Numbered from the stretch's first letter, positions 25,714 to 34,530 are shown. The stretch: DNA of 64,000 nucleotides from Kitasatospora kifunensis (GCF_014203855.1 NZ_JACHJV010000001.1:5208001-5272000); one strand, 5' to 3'. The notes: generated by a model not told the origin, from the letters alone. Program-made: numbers and translations.

Positions 25714-26940
25714 ATGGAGATCCGTCCCACGACCGATCAGGACCTCGAGGTCTTCGTCGACACAGTCTTTGCCGCGTTCGGGCGCTTCCGGGAATCCCCG
25801 GCCGAGGGCGACGGGTTCCTGTGGTCGGCGTACGAGATGGACCGCAACCTGCTCGCCGTGACGGCGGAGGGGCGGCCCATCGGCACCGCCGGTGCGTACT
25901 CCTTCGAGCTCACCCTGCCCGGTGAGACCGTCGTCCCGGTCACCGGGGTGACCGGCGTCGGCGTCCTGCCCTCGCACCGCCGCCAGGGCGTGCTCAGTGC
26001 GATGATGCGGCGTCAGCTCACCGAGCTGCGGGCCCGAGGGGAGTTCCTCTCCGTGCTGCTGGCCTCGGAGGCCGTGATCTACCGCCGGTTCGGCTACGGA
26101 CCGGCGACCTACACGGAGCGGCTGACCGTGCCGCGCCACCGGGCCGCCTTCGCCCGCCCGCGCGGAACGGGGGACGCCCCGGCTACCGGCTCCGACGTCG
26201 GCTCGGTCGAGCTGCTGCGGCGTGCCGAGTGCGGCGAGATCCTGGAAGAGGTCTACGACCGGTACCGCCGCGCACAGCCCGGCGCGCTGTCCCGGCCGCA
26301 CCGCTGGTGGGCCTCGGGCGCGGGGCAGCCCCCGGTCTCGACGGCGCCGCGCTACGTCGCCGTCCACCGTGACGCCGACGGCGTCCCGGACGGGTACGCC
26401 AGCTACTCAATGGGCGAGTCCGAGACCTTGACGGTCGACGAGACCATCGCCACCGACGACGCCGCCTACACGGCCCTGGCCCGGTTCGCGCTCGGACACG
26501 ACCTGGTCAGCCAGGTCGTGTTCAAGCACTTCCCGCCCGACCACCCGCTGCGCTGGCAGCTCGCGGACTTCAACGCCGGCCAGCTGAGCAACCACACCGA
26601 CTGGCTCTGGGTGCGGCTGCTGGACATCCCGCGCGCGCTGACCGCGCGCGGCTGGTTCACGGACGGCGAGCTCGTCCTCGACGTCGACGACCCGTTCCTC
26701 GGCGAACACGGCCGCTACCTGCTGACCGTGCGGGATGGGAAGGCCGACTGCGTCCCGACGGACCGGGAGCCCGACCTGTCCCTCGACGTGAGCGACCTGG
26801 GCTCGGTCTACCTCGGCGGTACCGCTGTGAGCACGCTCGTGCGCGCCGGACACATCCGGGCCCACCGCGAGGGCGCGGCCGCCCTCGCCGACGCCCTCTT
26901 CCGCGCCGAGCGTGCCCCGCACTGCCTGCACTGGTTCTGA
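25714..26940 (+). CDS. Eis-like GNAT acetyltransferase
   Basis: The 408-residue protein has the layout of mycobacterial Eis: an N-terminal GNAT domain with acetyl-CoA loop VGVLPSHRRQGVLSAM (82-97) and the conserved Tyr128 in YRRFGYGPATY, a second GNAT-like domain, and a sterol-carrier-like C-terminal domain. It ends in Phe (CLHWF), as in Eis, where the terminal carboxylate acts in catalysis. Eis enzymes acetylate aminoglycosides and other amines. Whether this copy gives resistance or modifies a metabolite or protein is unknown. Confidence 0.88.
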   Translation: MEIRPTTDQDLEVFVDTVFAAFGRFRESPAEGDGFLWSAYEMDRNLLAVTAEGRPIGTAGAYSFELTLPGETVVPVTGVTGVGVLPSHRRQGVLSAMMRRQLTELRARGEFLSVLLASEAVIYRRFGYGPATYTERLTVPRHRAAFARPRGTGDAPATGSDVGSVELLRRAECGEILEEVYDRYRRAQPGALSRPHRWWASGAGQPPVSTAPRYVAVHRDADGVPDGYASYSMGESETLTVDETIATDDAAYTALARFALGHDLVSQVVFKHFPPDHPLRWQLADFNAGQLSNHTDWLWVRLLDIPRALTARGWFTDGELVLDVDDPFLGEHGRYLLTVRDGKADCVPTDREPDLSLDVSDLGSVYLGGTAVSTLVRAGHIRAHREGAAALADALFRAERAPHCLHWF

Positions 26941-27025
26941 CCGCGCACTTGCCGAGCTGCAGGCAGCTGACACCCCGCCAGCCTGGCAAAAGGGATGACG
27001 GGGCGTCAGTGCGCAGGGCGTGCCA

Positions 27026-27229
27026 TCAGCTGGCGCCGAGGTCCCCGTGCTTCACGGCTGCCACGAAGGTGGCGAAGGCGGTGGGGGAGAGGAGGAGGGC
27101 AGGGCCGCTGGGGTCCTTGGAGTCACGGACGGGGACGACGTGGGGGAGGCTGGGGGCGACCTCTACGCAGTTGCCGCCACCACCGCTGTGGCTGGACTTG
27201 ATCCACTGAACGTTCAGGTCGAAGTGCAT
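27026..27229 (-). CDS. DUF397 domain protein, copy 2
   Basis: The 67-residue protein shows the DUF397 pattern: WIKSSHSGGGGNCVEVA, VPVRDSKDPSGPAL and a C-terminal FVAAVKHGDLG. DUF397 proteins are small partners of XRE-type regulators in filamentous actinomycetes. This is the distal gene of the XRE-DUF397-DUF397 group and is about 60% like its neighbour by eye, suggesting a local duplication. Confidence 0.88.
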   Translation of the reverse strand: MHFDLNVQWIKSSHSGGGGNCVEVAPSLPHVVPVRDSKDPSGPALLLSPTAFATFVAAVKHGDLGAS

Positions 27230-27254
27230 TCAAGTTCCTTCCGCGCGGAGCAGA

Positions 27255-27461
27255 TCAGACGTTGCCGAACTCGCCGCTCTTGACCTTGGCGACGAAGGCT
27301 GCGAAGGCGGTTGCGGGGAAGATGAGGGCGGGCTCGGTGGGGTTCTTCGAGTCGCGGACGGGGACGAGGCCGGGGAAGTCAGGGGCGACCTCGATGCAGT
27401 TGCCGCCGTTGCCGCTGTGGCGAGACTTGACCCACCGGGCGCCGGTCAGGTCGATGTTCAT
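27255..27461 (-). CDS. DUF397 domain protein, copy 1
   Basis: The 68-residue protein has WVKSRHSGNGGNCIEVA, VPVRDSKNPTEPAL and FVAKVKSGEFG, the DUF397 signature. Its start overlaps the stop of the XRE regulator by four bases (27458-27461), so the two are translated together. It probably binds or modulates that regulator, as known for Scr-type pairs; the effect is inferred from the family. Confidence 0.9.
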   Translation of the reverse strand: MNIDLTGARWVKSRHSGNGGNCIEVAPDFPGLVPVRDSKNPTEPALIFPATAFAAFVAKVKSGEFGNV

Positions 27462-28288
27462 TCAAGTTCCTTCCGAGCAGCGCGGATCATGGCGAGTGAA
27501 GCCCTCTTGGAAAGCGACTCCACCTGGAGCTGATCGTAGTCTCTCTCCCAGGCAGAGACGGCTTCACGACCGCGCTCAAGATAGCCCCGGAGCTGGGTTT
27601 CGGCGTAGCCGACGACCGTTCGATCAGGCAGGGTCAGCAGGACCACAGGCAGAACGAACGGGCGGTGCTCCGCGAGACTGAACGGGGCCACCTGGATCGT
27701 GATATGCGGGCGACTCGCCAGCTCCTCAAGGTGGTTCAGTTGCTCGATCATCCCGTCCGGTCCTCCGATCGGGCGCATCAAGCAGCTCTCGTCCATGACC
27801 GCGTGAATGGTCGGCGGTGACTTCTGTTCGAGCAGTCGCCGTTGCCGGGTGGCCAGGAAGGCCATTCGCTCATCCGCCTGCTCCTGGGTGATGCTGCCGC
27901 GTTGCACGGCCGCCGCTTCGAGAGCCGCCGCGTATCGGGGCGTCTGAAAGAGCCCCGGGATCACCCCGAGTTCGAACGTGCGCAGCCGTCGGCAGCGACG
28001 CTCGCAGTCCGCGAACTCCTCGAAGCCCTCCAGCAGAGCGGCACGCGTGTACCGCCGCCACAGTTCGACGAACTTGTCGCCGGACTCGAACACCTCGTCG
28101 GCTTTAACAGCGAAGTTCCTTGTTGGAGGACGCTTCCCTCCTTCGATGTACGAGACGAGCGTGTTCGAGAAGCCCATGCGCTTCCCGAGCCCGACCTGCG
28201 ACCAGCCTCTCGCCCGTCGTGACCTGCGAAGTTCGATGCCGAACCGGGTCGCCTGAGATGACGTTTGGTCAACTTCGTTGTCGCTCAA
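27458..28288 (-). CDS. Scr1/XRE-type regulator with DUF5753 domain
   Basis: The 276-residue protein has an XRE HTH (ELRRSRRARGWSQVGLGKRM and FSNTLVSYIEGGKRPP, about residues 19-56). It is followed by the large C-terminal DUF5753 region with ELGVIPGLFQTPRYAAAL and the late IQVAPFSLAEHRPF segment. These regulators occur in many copies in streptomycetes next to DUF397 genes and influence development and antibiotic production. It is divergent from two small hypothetical genes, with an inverted repeat in the shared gap. Confidence 0.92.
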   Translation of the reverse strand: MSDNEVDQTSSQATRFGIELRRSRRARGWSQVGLGKRMGFSNTLVSYIEGGKRPPTRNFAVKADEVFESGDKFVELWRRYTRAALLEGFEEFADCERRCRRLRTFELGVIPGLFQTPRYAAALEAAAVQRGSITQEQADERMAFLATRQRRLLEQKSPPTIHAVMDESCLMRPIGGPDGMIEQLNHLEELASRPHITIQVAPFSLAEHRPFVLPVVLLTLPDRTVVGYAETQLRGYLERGREAVSAWERDYDQLQVESLSKRASLAMIRAARKELE

Positions 28289-28359
28289 GATCGCTCGATC
28301 CTTTCACGCGCCAGTCTCGTCAAGGTTCAAGCCCTACCGATCACAGGGCCCGATGCCGA

Positions 28360-28384
28360 CTCTTGTAGTTGAACGACTACAGAG
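28360..28384. promoter_or_regulatory. Inverted repeat between XRE regulator and divergent small genes
   Basis: TGTAGT-TGAACG-ACTACA (28364-28381) has perfect 6-base arms and extends to CTC/GAG on the outside with one bulged base. The position between the divergent starts at 28288 and 28429 suits an operator for the XRE protein. Confidence 0.45.
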
Positions 28385-28428
28385 CGCACTTTCTTCCCGG
28401 ATGGTGCGCCGAGAACCACGGGACAGTC

Positions 28429-28803
28429 ATGACCTCAGACCTCACGCCCCAGGCCGCCAGTCACATCGAGACCTGGCGTCCCCCGTCCCTCGACCGCGGC
28501 CTGCCGGAGTGCGAGTGCCCCGCCAACTGCGGTGGCCGCCCGGAGGCGTTGCTCCGGATCGCGCCGGCCTATCCGACGATCATCCCGGGCGACGCTCGTC
28601 CCCCCGCCAATCCCTACGAGCCAACCGCCAAGGGCGAGTTGGTCTACGACGCGCTGAACGGCCGTACCGGCACCGTGATGGAGTGGCTCGGCGATCGCGT
28701 CTACCTGCGTCCCGAAGGCGGCGGCGTGGAGTGGGAGGCGCCCCTCTCCTGGCTGCAGCGGCCACCGACCGCACTCCCGCCCCGGATTGCGGGCGCATCG
28801 TGA
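28429..28803 (+). CDS. Conserved hypothetical protein next to XRE regulator
   Basis: The 124-residue protein has an N-terminal ECECPANCGGRPEALLR segment with clustered cysteines and a central region GRTGTVMEWLGDRVYLRPEG that looks like a small beta-barrel (KOW/SH3-like). No family is recognised. The chosen ATG is in MTSDLTPQAA; the frame is open to 28369. Its stop overlaps the GTG of the next small gene, so they form a coupled pair divergent from the XRE-DUF397 group and may be controlled by it. Confidence 0.65.
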   Translation: MTSDLTPQAASHIETWRPPSLDRGLPECECPANCGGRPEALLRIAPAYPTIIPGDARPPANPYEPTAKGELVYDALNGRTGTVMEWLGDRVYLRPEGGGVEWEAPLSWLQRPPTALPPRIAGAS

Positions 28804-29000
28804 ATCCCGTGCGCCGTCAGTTCGCCGAATCCGTCAACGAGTTGACTGAAGCCCTCACTGAGAGGGGTGTCGAGCTGGCGCCCCTCGGCGACGGCTTCCG
28901 GCTCACCGAGACGGGCACGGTCCTGATCGTGCTCCGCCCCCTCCTCCCGGCCGAGATCACGCAGTTGGCGAAGGTCATCCGGGGTACGGCATCGGCATAG
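28800..29000 (+). CDS. Small hypothetical protein coupled to the preceding gene
   Basis: The 66-residue protein begins at GTG overlapping the previous TGA (28800-28803). Sequence such as QFAESVNELTEALTERGVEL and TVLIVLRPLLPAEITQLAKV suggests a short alpha/beta fold. No family is recognised. It ends four bases before the stop of the convergent MarR gene. Confidence 0.65.
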   Translation: MNPVRRQFAESVNELTEALTERGVELAPLGDGFRLTETGTVLIVLRPLLPAEITQLAKVIRGTASA

Positions 29001-29004
29001 CGGT

Positions 29005-29418
29005 CTACTCGCCGAGCATCAGCTGGAGCAGGTCCCGCAGCGTCTCCCGCTGCTCGTCGCTCAGCGGCTCCAGCGGGTGGCTGGCGAACGGCATCCGTGC
29101 GCGCAGGTCGGCGATCACCGTCAGTCCGGCCTCCGTCGCGGCGACCAGTTTGACCCGGCGGTCGCCCGGGCTCGGGCGCCGCTCGGCCAGGCCACGCGCC
29201 TCCAGGCGGTCCACGATGGCGGTCACGTTGGACGGCTCGGCGTGCAGGTACTCGGCCAGCCGGCGCATCGCGACCGGGTGCTCGGCGGCCATCAGCGCCT
29301 TCGCCTGGAGCGGGGTCAGCTCGTACGGCGTGGCGGCGGCCTCGGACTCCCGGGCGTAGCGGCGGTTGATCGCGGCGAAGAGGGCCACGACCTGGGAGGT
29401 CAGTTCATCCGAGGGCAT
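29005..29418 (-). CDS. MarR-family transcriptional regulator
   Basis: The 137-residue regulator has a winged helix with MRRLAEYLHAEPSNVTAIVD as recognition region and the wing RRPSPGDRRVKLVAATEAG. It is divergent from a short-chain dehydrogenase gene, whose TTGACA promoter lies in the 97-base gap, and it probably represses that gene. Ligand unknown. Confidence 0.9.
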   Translation of the reverse strand: MPSDELTSQVVALFAAINRRYARESEAAATPYELTPLQAKALMAAEHPVAMRRLAEYLHAEPSNVTAIVDRLEARGLAERRPSPGDRRVKLVAATEAGLTVIADLRARMPFASHPLEPLSDEQRETLRDLLQLMLGE

Positions 29419-29439
29419 GAGGCCAGCCTATCGAAATAC

Positions 29440-29488
29440 TTGACAAGGGAAAACATCTGGCTACATAGTTATCAAGCCAGGTAGTTAT
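29440..29488 (+). promoter_or_regulatory. Sigma70-like promoter and repeat elements for the SDR gene
   Basis: TTGACA (29440-29445) and TACATA (29462-29467) are separated by 16 bases, close to consensus and unusually AT-rich for this genome. TAGTTAT is repeated directly at 29466-29472 and 29482-29488, and the TTGACA lies in the small palindrome CTTGACAAG. These could be MarR-binding sites. Confidence 0.6.
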
Positions 29489-29515
29489 GAATCATAAGTA
29501 TGAGGAGTGGGACAG

Positions 29516-30358
29516 ATGACCGCCGAGCGCACCGTTCTGATCACCGGCACGTCGTCCGGCATCGGCCTGGCCACCGCCGTCGCCGCCGCTCAGGCGGGCT
29601 GGCGGGCCGTGGCCACCATGCGGAACACCGCCAAGGCCGACGCGCTGCTGAAGGCCGCCGAGGCCGCCGGGGTGCGCGAGCTCGTCGAGGTCCGGGCGCT
29701 GGACGTGACCGACCCGGCCTCCGTCGAGGCCTGTCTGGCCGGGATCGTGGCCGAGCACGGGCGGCTGGACGCGGTGGTCAACAACGCCGGGGCCGGCCAC
29801 GTCGGGACGATCGAGCAGGAGACGGTCGAGGAGGTCCGCGCCGTCATGGAGGTCAACTTCTTCGGCGTGGTCGAGGTGACCCGGGCCGCGATGCCGCTGC
29901 TACGTGCCAGTGGCGGCCGGTTGCTCACGGTCACCAGCGTCGGCGGCGTGGTCGGGCAGCCGTTCAACGAGGCGTACTGCGCGGCCAAGTTCGCCGTCGA
30001 GGGCTTCATGGAGTCGCTGGCGCCGGTTGCCGCCACCGTGGGCGTCAAGGTGAGCGTGGTCGAGCCCGGCGCCGTGGCCAGCGAGTTCGTCGCCAACGTC
30101 GGGCTGGACCCGCAGGCGGTGGCGGCCGCAGGGCCCTACGCACTGGCGCTCACCACCTATCTGGCCCGCACCCGCAACGCCTTCGCCGCCGCCCAGACCC
30201 CCGAGCAGGCCGCGGCCTCGATCATCGAGGTGCTGACCGCCGAGCAGCCCGCCTTCCGGGTGCAGACCTCCGAGGCCGCTCGCGGGTTTACGGCCGTCAA
30301 GCTCGCCGACCAGGACGGCGCCGCGGTGCAGGGGCTGACCACGGGCTGGGTCAAGTAG
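29516..30358 (+). CDS. Classical short-chain dehydrogenase/reductase
   Basis: The 280-residue enzyme has the cofactor motif TGTSSGIG (10-17), NNAGAG, a serine in TVTSVGG and the catalytic Tyr154/Lys158 (AYCAAKFAVEGF). These make an active NAD(P)H-dependent oxidoreductase of unknown substrate. ATG at 29516 is eight bases from GAGGAG; an earlier GTG at 29507 is too close to it. It is divergent from and probably repressed by the MarR gene. Confidence 0.92.
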   Translation: MTAERTVLITGTSSGIGLATAVAAAQAGWRAVATMRNTAKADALLKAAEAAGVRELVEVRALDVTDPASVEACLAGIVAEHGRLDAVVNNAGAGHVGTIEQETVEEVRAVMEVNFFGVVEVTRAAMPLLRASGGRLLTVTSVGGVVGQPFNEAYCAAKFAVEGFMESLAPVAATVGVKVSVVEPGAVASEFVANVGLDPQAVAAAGPYALALTTYLARTRNAFAAAQTPEQAAASIIEVLTAEQPAFRVQTSEAARGFTAVKLADQDGAAVQGLTTGWVK

Positions 30359-30449
30359 CGCAGCCCGCCTGACCTCCTCCGAATGCGGCTGCGCGCGAGC
30401 GGTGACATGTTGGTGACAGCCCAGGTCGGACGAACCGCGAGGAGGAGAC

Positions 30450-30704
30450 ATGGGCATGTTGGACAAGCTCAAGGAGATGCTCGGCGGCCACAGTGAGAAG
30501 GCCACCGATATGGCGGACGCCGCCAAGCAGCGGGCCACCGACGCCGGCCAGCAGGCCGCCGACAAGGCCCAGCAGCATCTGCCGGGTCCAGCCGCCGACG
30601 CCATGGGGAACGTCACCAACCGGGCGCAGCCGGGCGGCGAGGACCAGATCCAGCAGGCCGAGTCGGACATGGAGAGCGAGGGCGGCCACGAGTGGGAGAA
30701 GTAG
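30450..30704 (+). CDS. Small antitoxin-like protein (MT0933/Rv0909 type)
   Basis: The 84-residue hydrophilic protein opens MGMLDKLKEMLGGHSEKATD and is rich in Ala, Gln, Asp and Glu, as in the MT0933-like antitoxin family. An excellent GAGGAGGAG site precedes the ATG. No toxin gene of the usual SRPBCC type is adjacent, so it may be an orphan or a stress-related disordered protein. A very strong hairpin terminator follows 19 bases after the stop. Confidence 0.7.
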   Translation: MGMLDKLKEMLGGHSEKATDMADAAKQRATDAGQQAADKAQQHLPGPAADAMGNVTNRAQPGGEDQIQQAESDMESEGGHEWEK

Positions 30705-30722
30705 CCCGCTGAATCTGACATG

Positions 30723-30763
30723 ACGGGCGGGGCGCATCCGGACTCCGGATGCGCCCCGCCCGT
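30723..30763. terminator. Strong hairpin between convergent genes
   Basis: Nineteen-base perfect arms starting ACGGGCGGGGCGCATCCGG enclose the three-base loop ACT. It lies between the small antitoxin-like gene and the 3' end of tricorn and probably terminates both. Confidence 0.85.
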
Positions 30764-30807
30764 TCTCCTGTCGACCATCACGACCCGACCATCACCCGCG
30801 CGGACCA

Positions 30808-33800
30808 TCACCCGCGCGGCGGAAGCGGCGGGCGGCGCAGGTCCGGGCGCGGGGTGTCGGCCGGTGGCGGGGCGGCGGCCTGGTGCTCGCGCAGCAGCTC
30901 CAGCGCGACCCGGACCGCTTCGATCAGCTCGGTGTTGCGCCCGGCCGCCCAGTCGGCGGGGGTGCGCAGCACCGGGATGTCGGGCGTAACGCCCCGGTTC
31001 TCCATGCCGAAGCCGTAACCGCCGCTGAACCAGGAGGCGTTGGCGGGCACCGAGATCTGGGTGCCGTCGCCCAGCGTGTGCCGGCCGATGGTGCCGACCA
31101 CGCCGCCCCAGGTCCGGCGGCCCACCACCGGTCCCAGGCGCAGCAGTTGGACGGCGGCGATGATCACGTCCCCGTCCGAGCTGGTCGCCTCGTCGGCCAG
31201 CGCCACCACCGGGCCGCGCGGCGCGTCGCGCGGCCAGCGGGCGGCGCGACGGCCGCGGGTGTGGTCCCAGGCGAGAACCCGGCGGCTGAGCTTCTCCAGG
31301 ACCAGCTCGGAGACGTTGCCGCCGGCGTTCCCGCGCACGTCCAACACCACGGCGGGCCGGTCGAGTTCGCGGCGCAGGTCGCGGTTGAACTGGGCCCAGC
31401 CGGAGCCGCCGAGGTCCGGGATGTGCAGGTAGCCGCAGAGCCCGTCGCTGAACTCCCGGACCAGCAGGCGCCGTCTGGCCACCCAGTCCTGGTAGCGCAG
31501 CGGCCGCTCGTCGGTCAGCGGGGTGATCGCCACCCGGCGCACCGGCTCGTCGGGGCCGCGCCGGAAGGCGAGTTCGAGGGTGCTGCCGCCGGCGCCGGCC
31601 AGCAGCGGGGCCGGGCCGCGCACCGGGTCCGGGGTGCGGCCCGCGATCGACACCAACTCGTCGCCCTCGCGCACCTGGCGGCCCGCCAGCGGGGCCCTGG
31701 CGCGCGGGTCGGAGGACTCGCTGAGCAGCACCCGGTCCAGCAGCCAGCGCCCGTCCGGGGCCTGGTGCACGCCTGCACCCAGCAGCCCGAGCGGGTGCTG
31801 CACCGGAGCCGGGCCCTCGCCGCGGCGGGCCGGGGTGACGTAGGCGTGCGAGGTGCCCAGCTCGCCGAGCAGCTCGCGCAGCAGGTCGGCGAAGTCGTCG
31901 GGGGAGGCGATCCGCTCCAGCAGCGGCTCGTACTGGGCCACCAGCTCGGTCCAGTCCAGGCCGCCCAGTGCCGGGTCCCAGAACTGGTCGCGGACCACTC
32001 GGGCCGCCTCGTGGTAGGCCTGGCGCCACTCGGGGCCCGGGTGCACGGTGTGGGTGATCCGGCGCAGGTCCACCGTGACCGCGCCGCCCGGGGCCGCCAG
32101 CGGCAGCAGCTTGAGCACCCCGGAGGCGAAGGTGGAGACCGTCGAGCCGTCCCCGGCCACCGCGTAGCCGTCCACCTGCTCCTGCACGGTGCTGCGGGTG
32201 GCGGAGGCCAGGTCGAAGTGCTCGAGCGCCGGGCGTCCGGAGACGTCGGTGGGGCTGGCGAAGGTCTCGCCGAGGGTGCCGGAGATCGGCCAGCGCAGCC
32301 AGAGCAGGCCGCCGCGCACCGGCGCGGGGGTGGAGTACTTGGAGGCGAGCACCGGGAACGGCACCAGCCGCTCGACCAGGCCCTCGGGGTCCACCAGCAC
32401 GGTGCCGTCGCCCGGGGCCGGGTCCGCCTCGTCGCCCACCGGGGCGGCGAACGGCGAGGGGGTGTCGGCGGCCAGCGGCACCAGGTAGGGGCGGCAGCCC
32501 AGCGGGAAGGACAGGTCGCCGGTGTGCACGTCGTGCACCGGGTCGAAGCCGCGCCAGGAGAGGAAGACCAGGTAGCGCCCGTCCCGGGTGAAGACCGGCT
32601 GCTCGTCCTCGAACCGCCCGTCGGTGACGTTCATCGGCAGGGCGTCCGCGCTGTCCAGGCGCAGCAGCCTGATTCGGCGCAGCGAACGCCCGGCCACCGG
32701 CTGCGACCAGGCCAGCCACTGCGAGTCGGGGGAGAAGGCCAGACCCCGGATCGGCCCGTATCCCGCCTTGGCCAGCTCCCGCACCTCGCCCTCGGCGCAG
32801 CCCACCAGCAGCAGCCGCCCGTCACTGGCGGCCACCGCCAGGCTCTGGCCGTCCGGGGCCGCGGCCAGTTCGAGTACCCGGCCGAGCTGCCCGGCCGCGA
32901 TCCGGCGCGACGGCTGCTGGGCCGCACTGCCCGGCAGCGCGGCCAGTTCGAGCGCGTCCTCGCCCTCGGCGTCGGTGACCCAGGCGATCTGCCCGGTGCG
33001 GCCGAGTACGGCGGGCAGCCGGGCCCGCACCCCGGGCGTGTCGGCCAGTGCCCTGGTCGGGCCGTCGCGGTGGGTGAGCCAGTACAGGCTGCCGCGCACC
33101 CCGACCACTCCGGCCCGTCCGGTGCTGTCGCAGACCAGGTCGTTCAGGTGCCGGGCGGCGTTCACCTGGTAGGGACGGCGACCGGTGCGGGCGCCACCCA
33201 GGCGCACGGAGAGCCGGCGCGGGGCGGGCGCCTCCAGGCTCTCCAGCAGCCACACGTCGCCCGCGTGCTGGTAGACCACCCGCCGGCCGTCGGTGGCGGC
33301 CTCGCGCGCGTAGTAGGTGGCGTGGTCGGTGTGCCGGCGCAGCTCGGTGCCGTCCAGGCGGCAGGAGTAGAGGTTGGCGACGCCCTCGTGGTCGCTCAGG
33401 AAGGCCACCCTGGGATTGTCGGGGCCGCCGACCAGCATCGGGGAGGACAGGTGCCCCGGCAGGTCGGGCAGCAGCTGTTCGCCGTCCAGCCAGAGCCGCC
33501 CGGTGGCGCCGCCCCGGTAGCGTTTCCAGGCGGCCGGCTCGTGCGGGGCGGCGCCGGTCAGCAGCAGGGTGTGGTCCGCCGTCAGGTGGGCGTCGCGCAC
33601 CGGGCCCCAGGGCAGCCGGCGGCCCGGCGAGCCGTCCGGGGGCAGCGCGCGGGCCCAGGTGTAGTGGGCGAACGGCTCGTGGTACGAGGTCACCGCGAGC
33701 ACTTCGCCGCTGGGCAGCCAGCCGCGCACCCGGGTGTCCTGGCTGCCGAAGTAGGTCAGCCGCACCGACTCGCCGCCCGAGGACGGGGCCGTCCACACCT

Positions 33801-34026
33801 CGGGGGTCAGCGCGGCCCAGCTGGTCCAGGCCACGGTGCGGCCGTCGGGGGAGAGCCGTGGGTGGCTGACCCGGGTGCGGTCGCAGCTGACCCGCCAGGC
33901 GCGCCCCGACGAGCCGTCGGGATCGAGCGGGGCGAGCCAGACGTCGTCCTCGGCGGTCAGGGTCAGCAGGTCACCGATGAGGTGCGGATGGCGAAGGTAT
34001 CCGGGCTTCTCGCTCACCTCTCCCAT
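30808..34026 (-). CDS. Tricorn protease
   Basis: This protein of about 1072 residues has the tricorn order: N-terminal six- and seven-bladed beta-propellers with repeated SPDG/RDGRYLVF blades (about 1-650), a C1 helical region, a PDZ domain and the C2 serine-protease domain. Catalytic positions are visible: GTSHAYV (about 728) with the Ser-His of the tetrad, nucleophile Ser in ATSSDGD (about 949), and Glu in MENRGVTPD (about 1008). It degrades peptides released by the proteasome or other proteases. ATG at 34026 is taken as start; the frame opens to 34053. Confidence 0.95.
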   Translation of the reverse strand: MGEVSEKPGYLRHPHLIGDLLTLTAEDDVWLAPLDPDGSSGRAWRVSCDRTRVSHPRLSPDGRTVAWTSWAALTPEVWTAPSSGGESVRLTYFGSQDTRVRGWLPSGEVLAVTSYHEPFAHYTWARALPPDGSPGRRLPWGPVRDAHLTADHTLLLTGAAPHEPAAWKRYRGGATGRLWLDGEQLLPDLPGHLSSPMLVGGPDNPRVAFLSDHEGVANLYSCRLDGTELRRHTDHATYYAREAATDGRRVVYQHAGDVWLLESLEAPAPRRLSVRLGGARTGRRPYQVNAARHLNDLVCDSTGRAGVVGVRGSLYWLTHRDGPTRALADTPGVRARLPAVLGRTGQIAWVTDAEGEDALELAALPGSAAQQPSRRIAAGQLGRVLELAAAPDGQSLAVAASDGRLLLVGCAEGEVRELAKAGYGPIRGLAFSPDSQWLAWSQPVAGRSLRRIRLLRLDSADALPMNVTDGRFEDEQPVFTRDGRYLVFLSWRGFDPVHDVHTGDLSFPLGCRPYLVPLAADTPSPFAAPVGDEADPAPGDGTVLVDPEGLVERLVPFPVLASKYSTPAPVRGGLLWLRWPISGTLGETFASPTDVSGRPALEHFDLASATRSTVQEQVDGYAVAGDGSTVSTFASGVLKLLPLAAPGGAVTVDLRRITHTVHPGPEWRQAYHEAARVVRDQFWDPALGGLDWTELVAQYEPLLERIASPDDFADLLRELLGELGTSHAYVTPARRGEGPAPVQHPLGLLGAGVHQAPDGRWLLDRVLLSESSDPRARAPLAGRQVREGDELVSIAGRTPDPVRGPAPLLAGAGGSTLELAFRRGPDEPVRRVAITPLTDERPLRYQDWVARRRLLVREFSDGLCGYLHIPDLGGSGWAQFNRDLRRELDRPAVVLDVRGNAGGNVSELVLEKLSRRVLAWDHTRGRRAARWPRDAPRGPVVALADEATSSDGDVIIAAVQLLRLGPVVGRRTWGGVVGTIGRHTLGDGTQISVPANASWFSGGYGFGMENRGVTPDIPVLRTPADWAAGRNTELIEAVRVALELLREHQAAAPPPADTPRPDLRRPPLPPRG

Positions 34027-34080
34027 GGTTCGGCGGCGCCGTGGGCCCGGCAACCGGAGGCGCCAGCGGCAGGCCGCTGA

Positions 34081-34530
34081 TCAGAGGGTCGAAGGCCGTT
34101 CGGAGCCGGTCGGCCACACCTCGTGCACCCAGAGTCCGGCCTTGCGGGTCAGCGCCGCGATCTCGGCGGGCTCGCCACCGGGCGTGCCGTCCCAGACCGC
34201 GATCAGCTCGTCCACCATGCCGACCAGCGCGCGGCCGAGGTCGTCGCCGAGCCCGCCGGCCGAGACGGGGGCCAGCCGGTGCACGGCGGTCGCCTCGCGG
34301 ACGAGCTCGGTGTCCGGCAGCGGTCCGGCGCCGGCCGGGACGATGATCTCCACCTTGCCGCCGTGCTCGCGCACCGCTTGGGCGAACCAGGTCTCGGGGC
34401 CGGGGCGCAGCGCGGTGACGCCGACCAGCTCGTACGGTCCGTAGCCGGTCACCAAGCGCCACAACTCGCCGCGCACCAGCAACTCGGTAAGGTCGGAGAG
34501 ACCCTGGTATCCGGTGATTCCGACGCGCAT
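34081..34530 (-). CDS. SLOG-like nucleotide-binding protein, unknown function
   Basis: The 149-residue protein opens MRVGITGYQGL and has a strand YELVGVTALRPG, then EIIVPAGAGPLPD and late helices with DELIAVWDGTPGG. This resembles the Rossmann-like SLOG superfamily (YpsA/LOG/DprA-like), where a conserved glycine turn and a DxxIAVWDG motif contact a nucleotide-derived ligand. It is a single-domain protein lying 55 bases upstream of tricorn on the same strand. Some SLOG proteins sense nucleotides in defence systems, but nothing nearby supports that here. Confidence 0.65.
   Translation of the reverse strand: MRVGITGYQGLSDLTELLVRGELWRLVTGYGPYELVGVTALRPGPETWFAQAVREHGGKVEIIVPAGAGPLPDTELVREATAVHRLAPVSAGGLGDDLGRALVGMVDELIAVWDGTPGGEPAEIAALTRKAGLWVHEVWPTGSERPSTL

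Noticed and set aside
30883-34080. Open frame of 1065 codons on the plus strand
   Set aside because: It is the antisense of tricorn protease. Its translation is rich in Gly/Arg/Gln/Val with no domain, while the minus strand gives propellers, PDZ and a catalytic tetrad.
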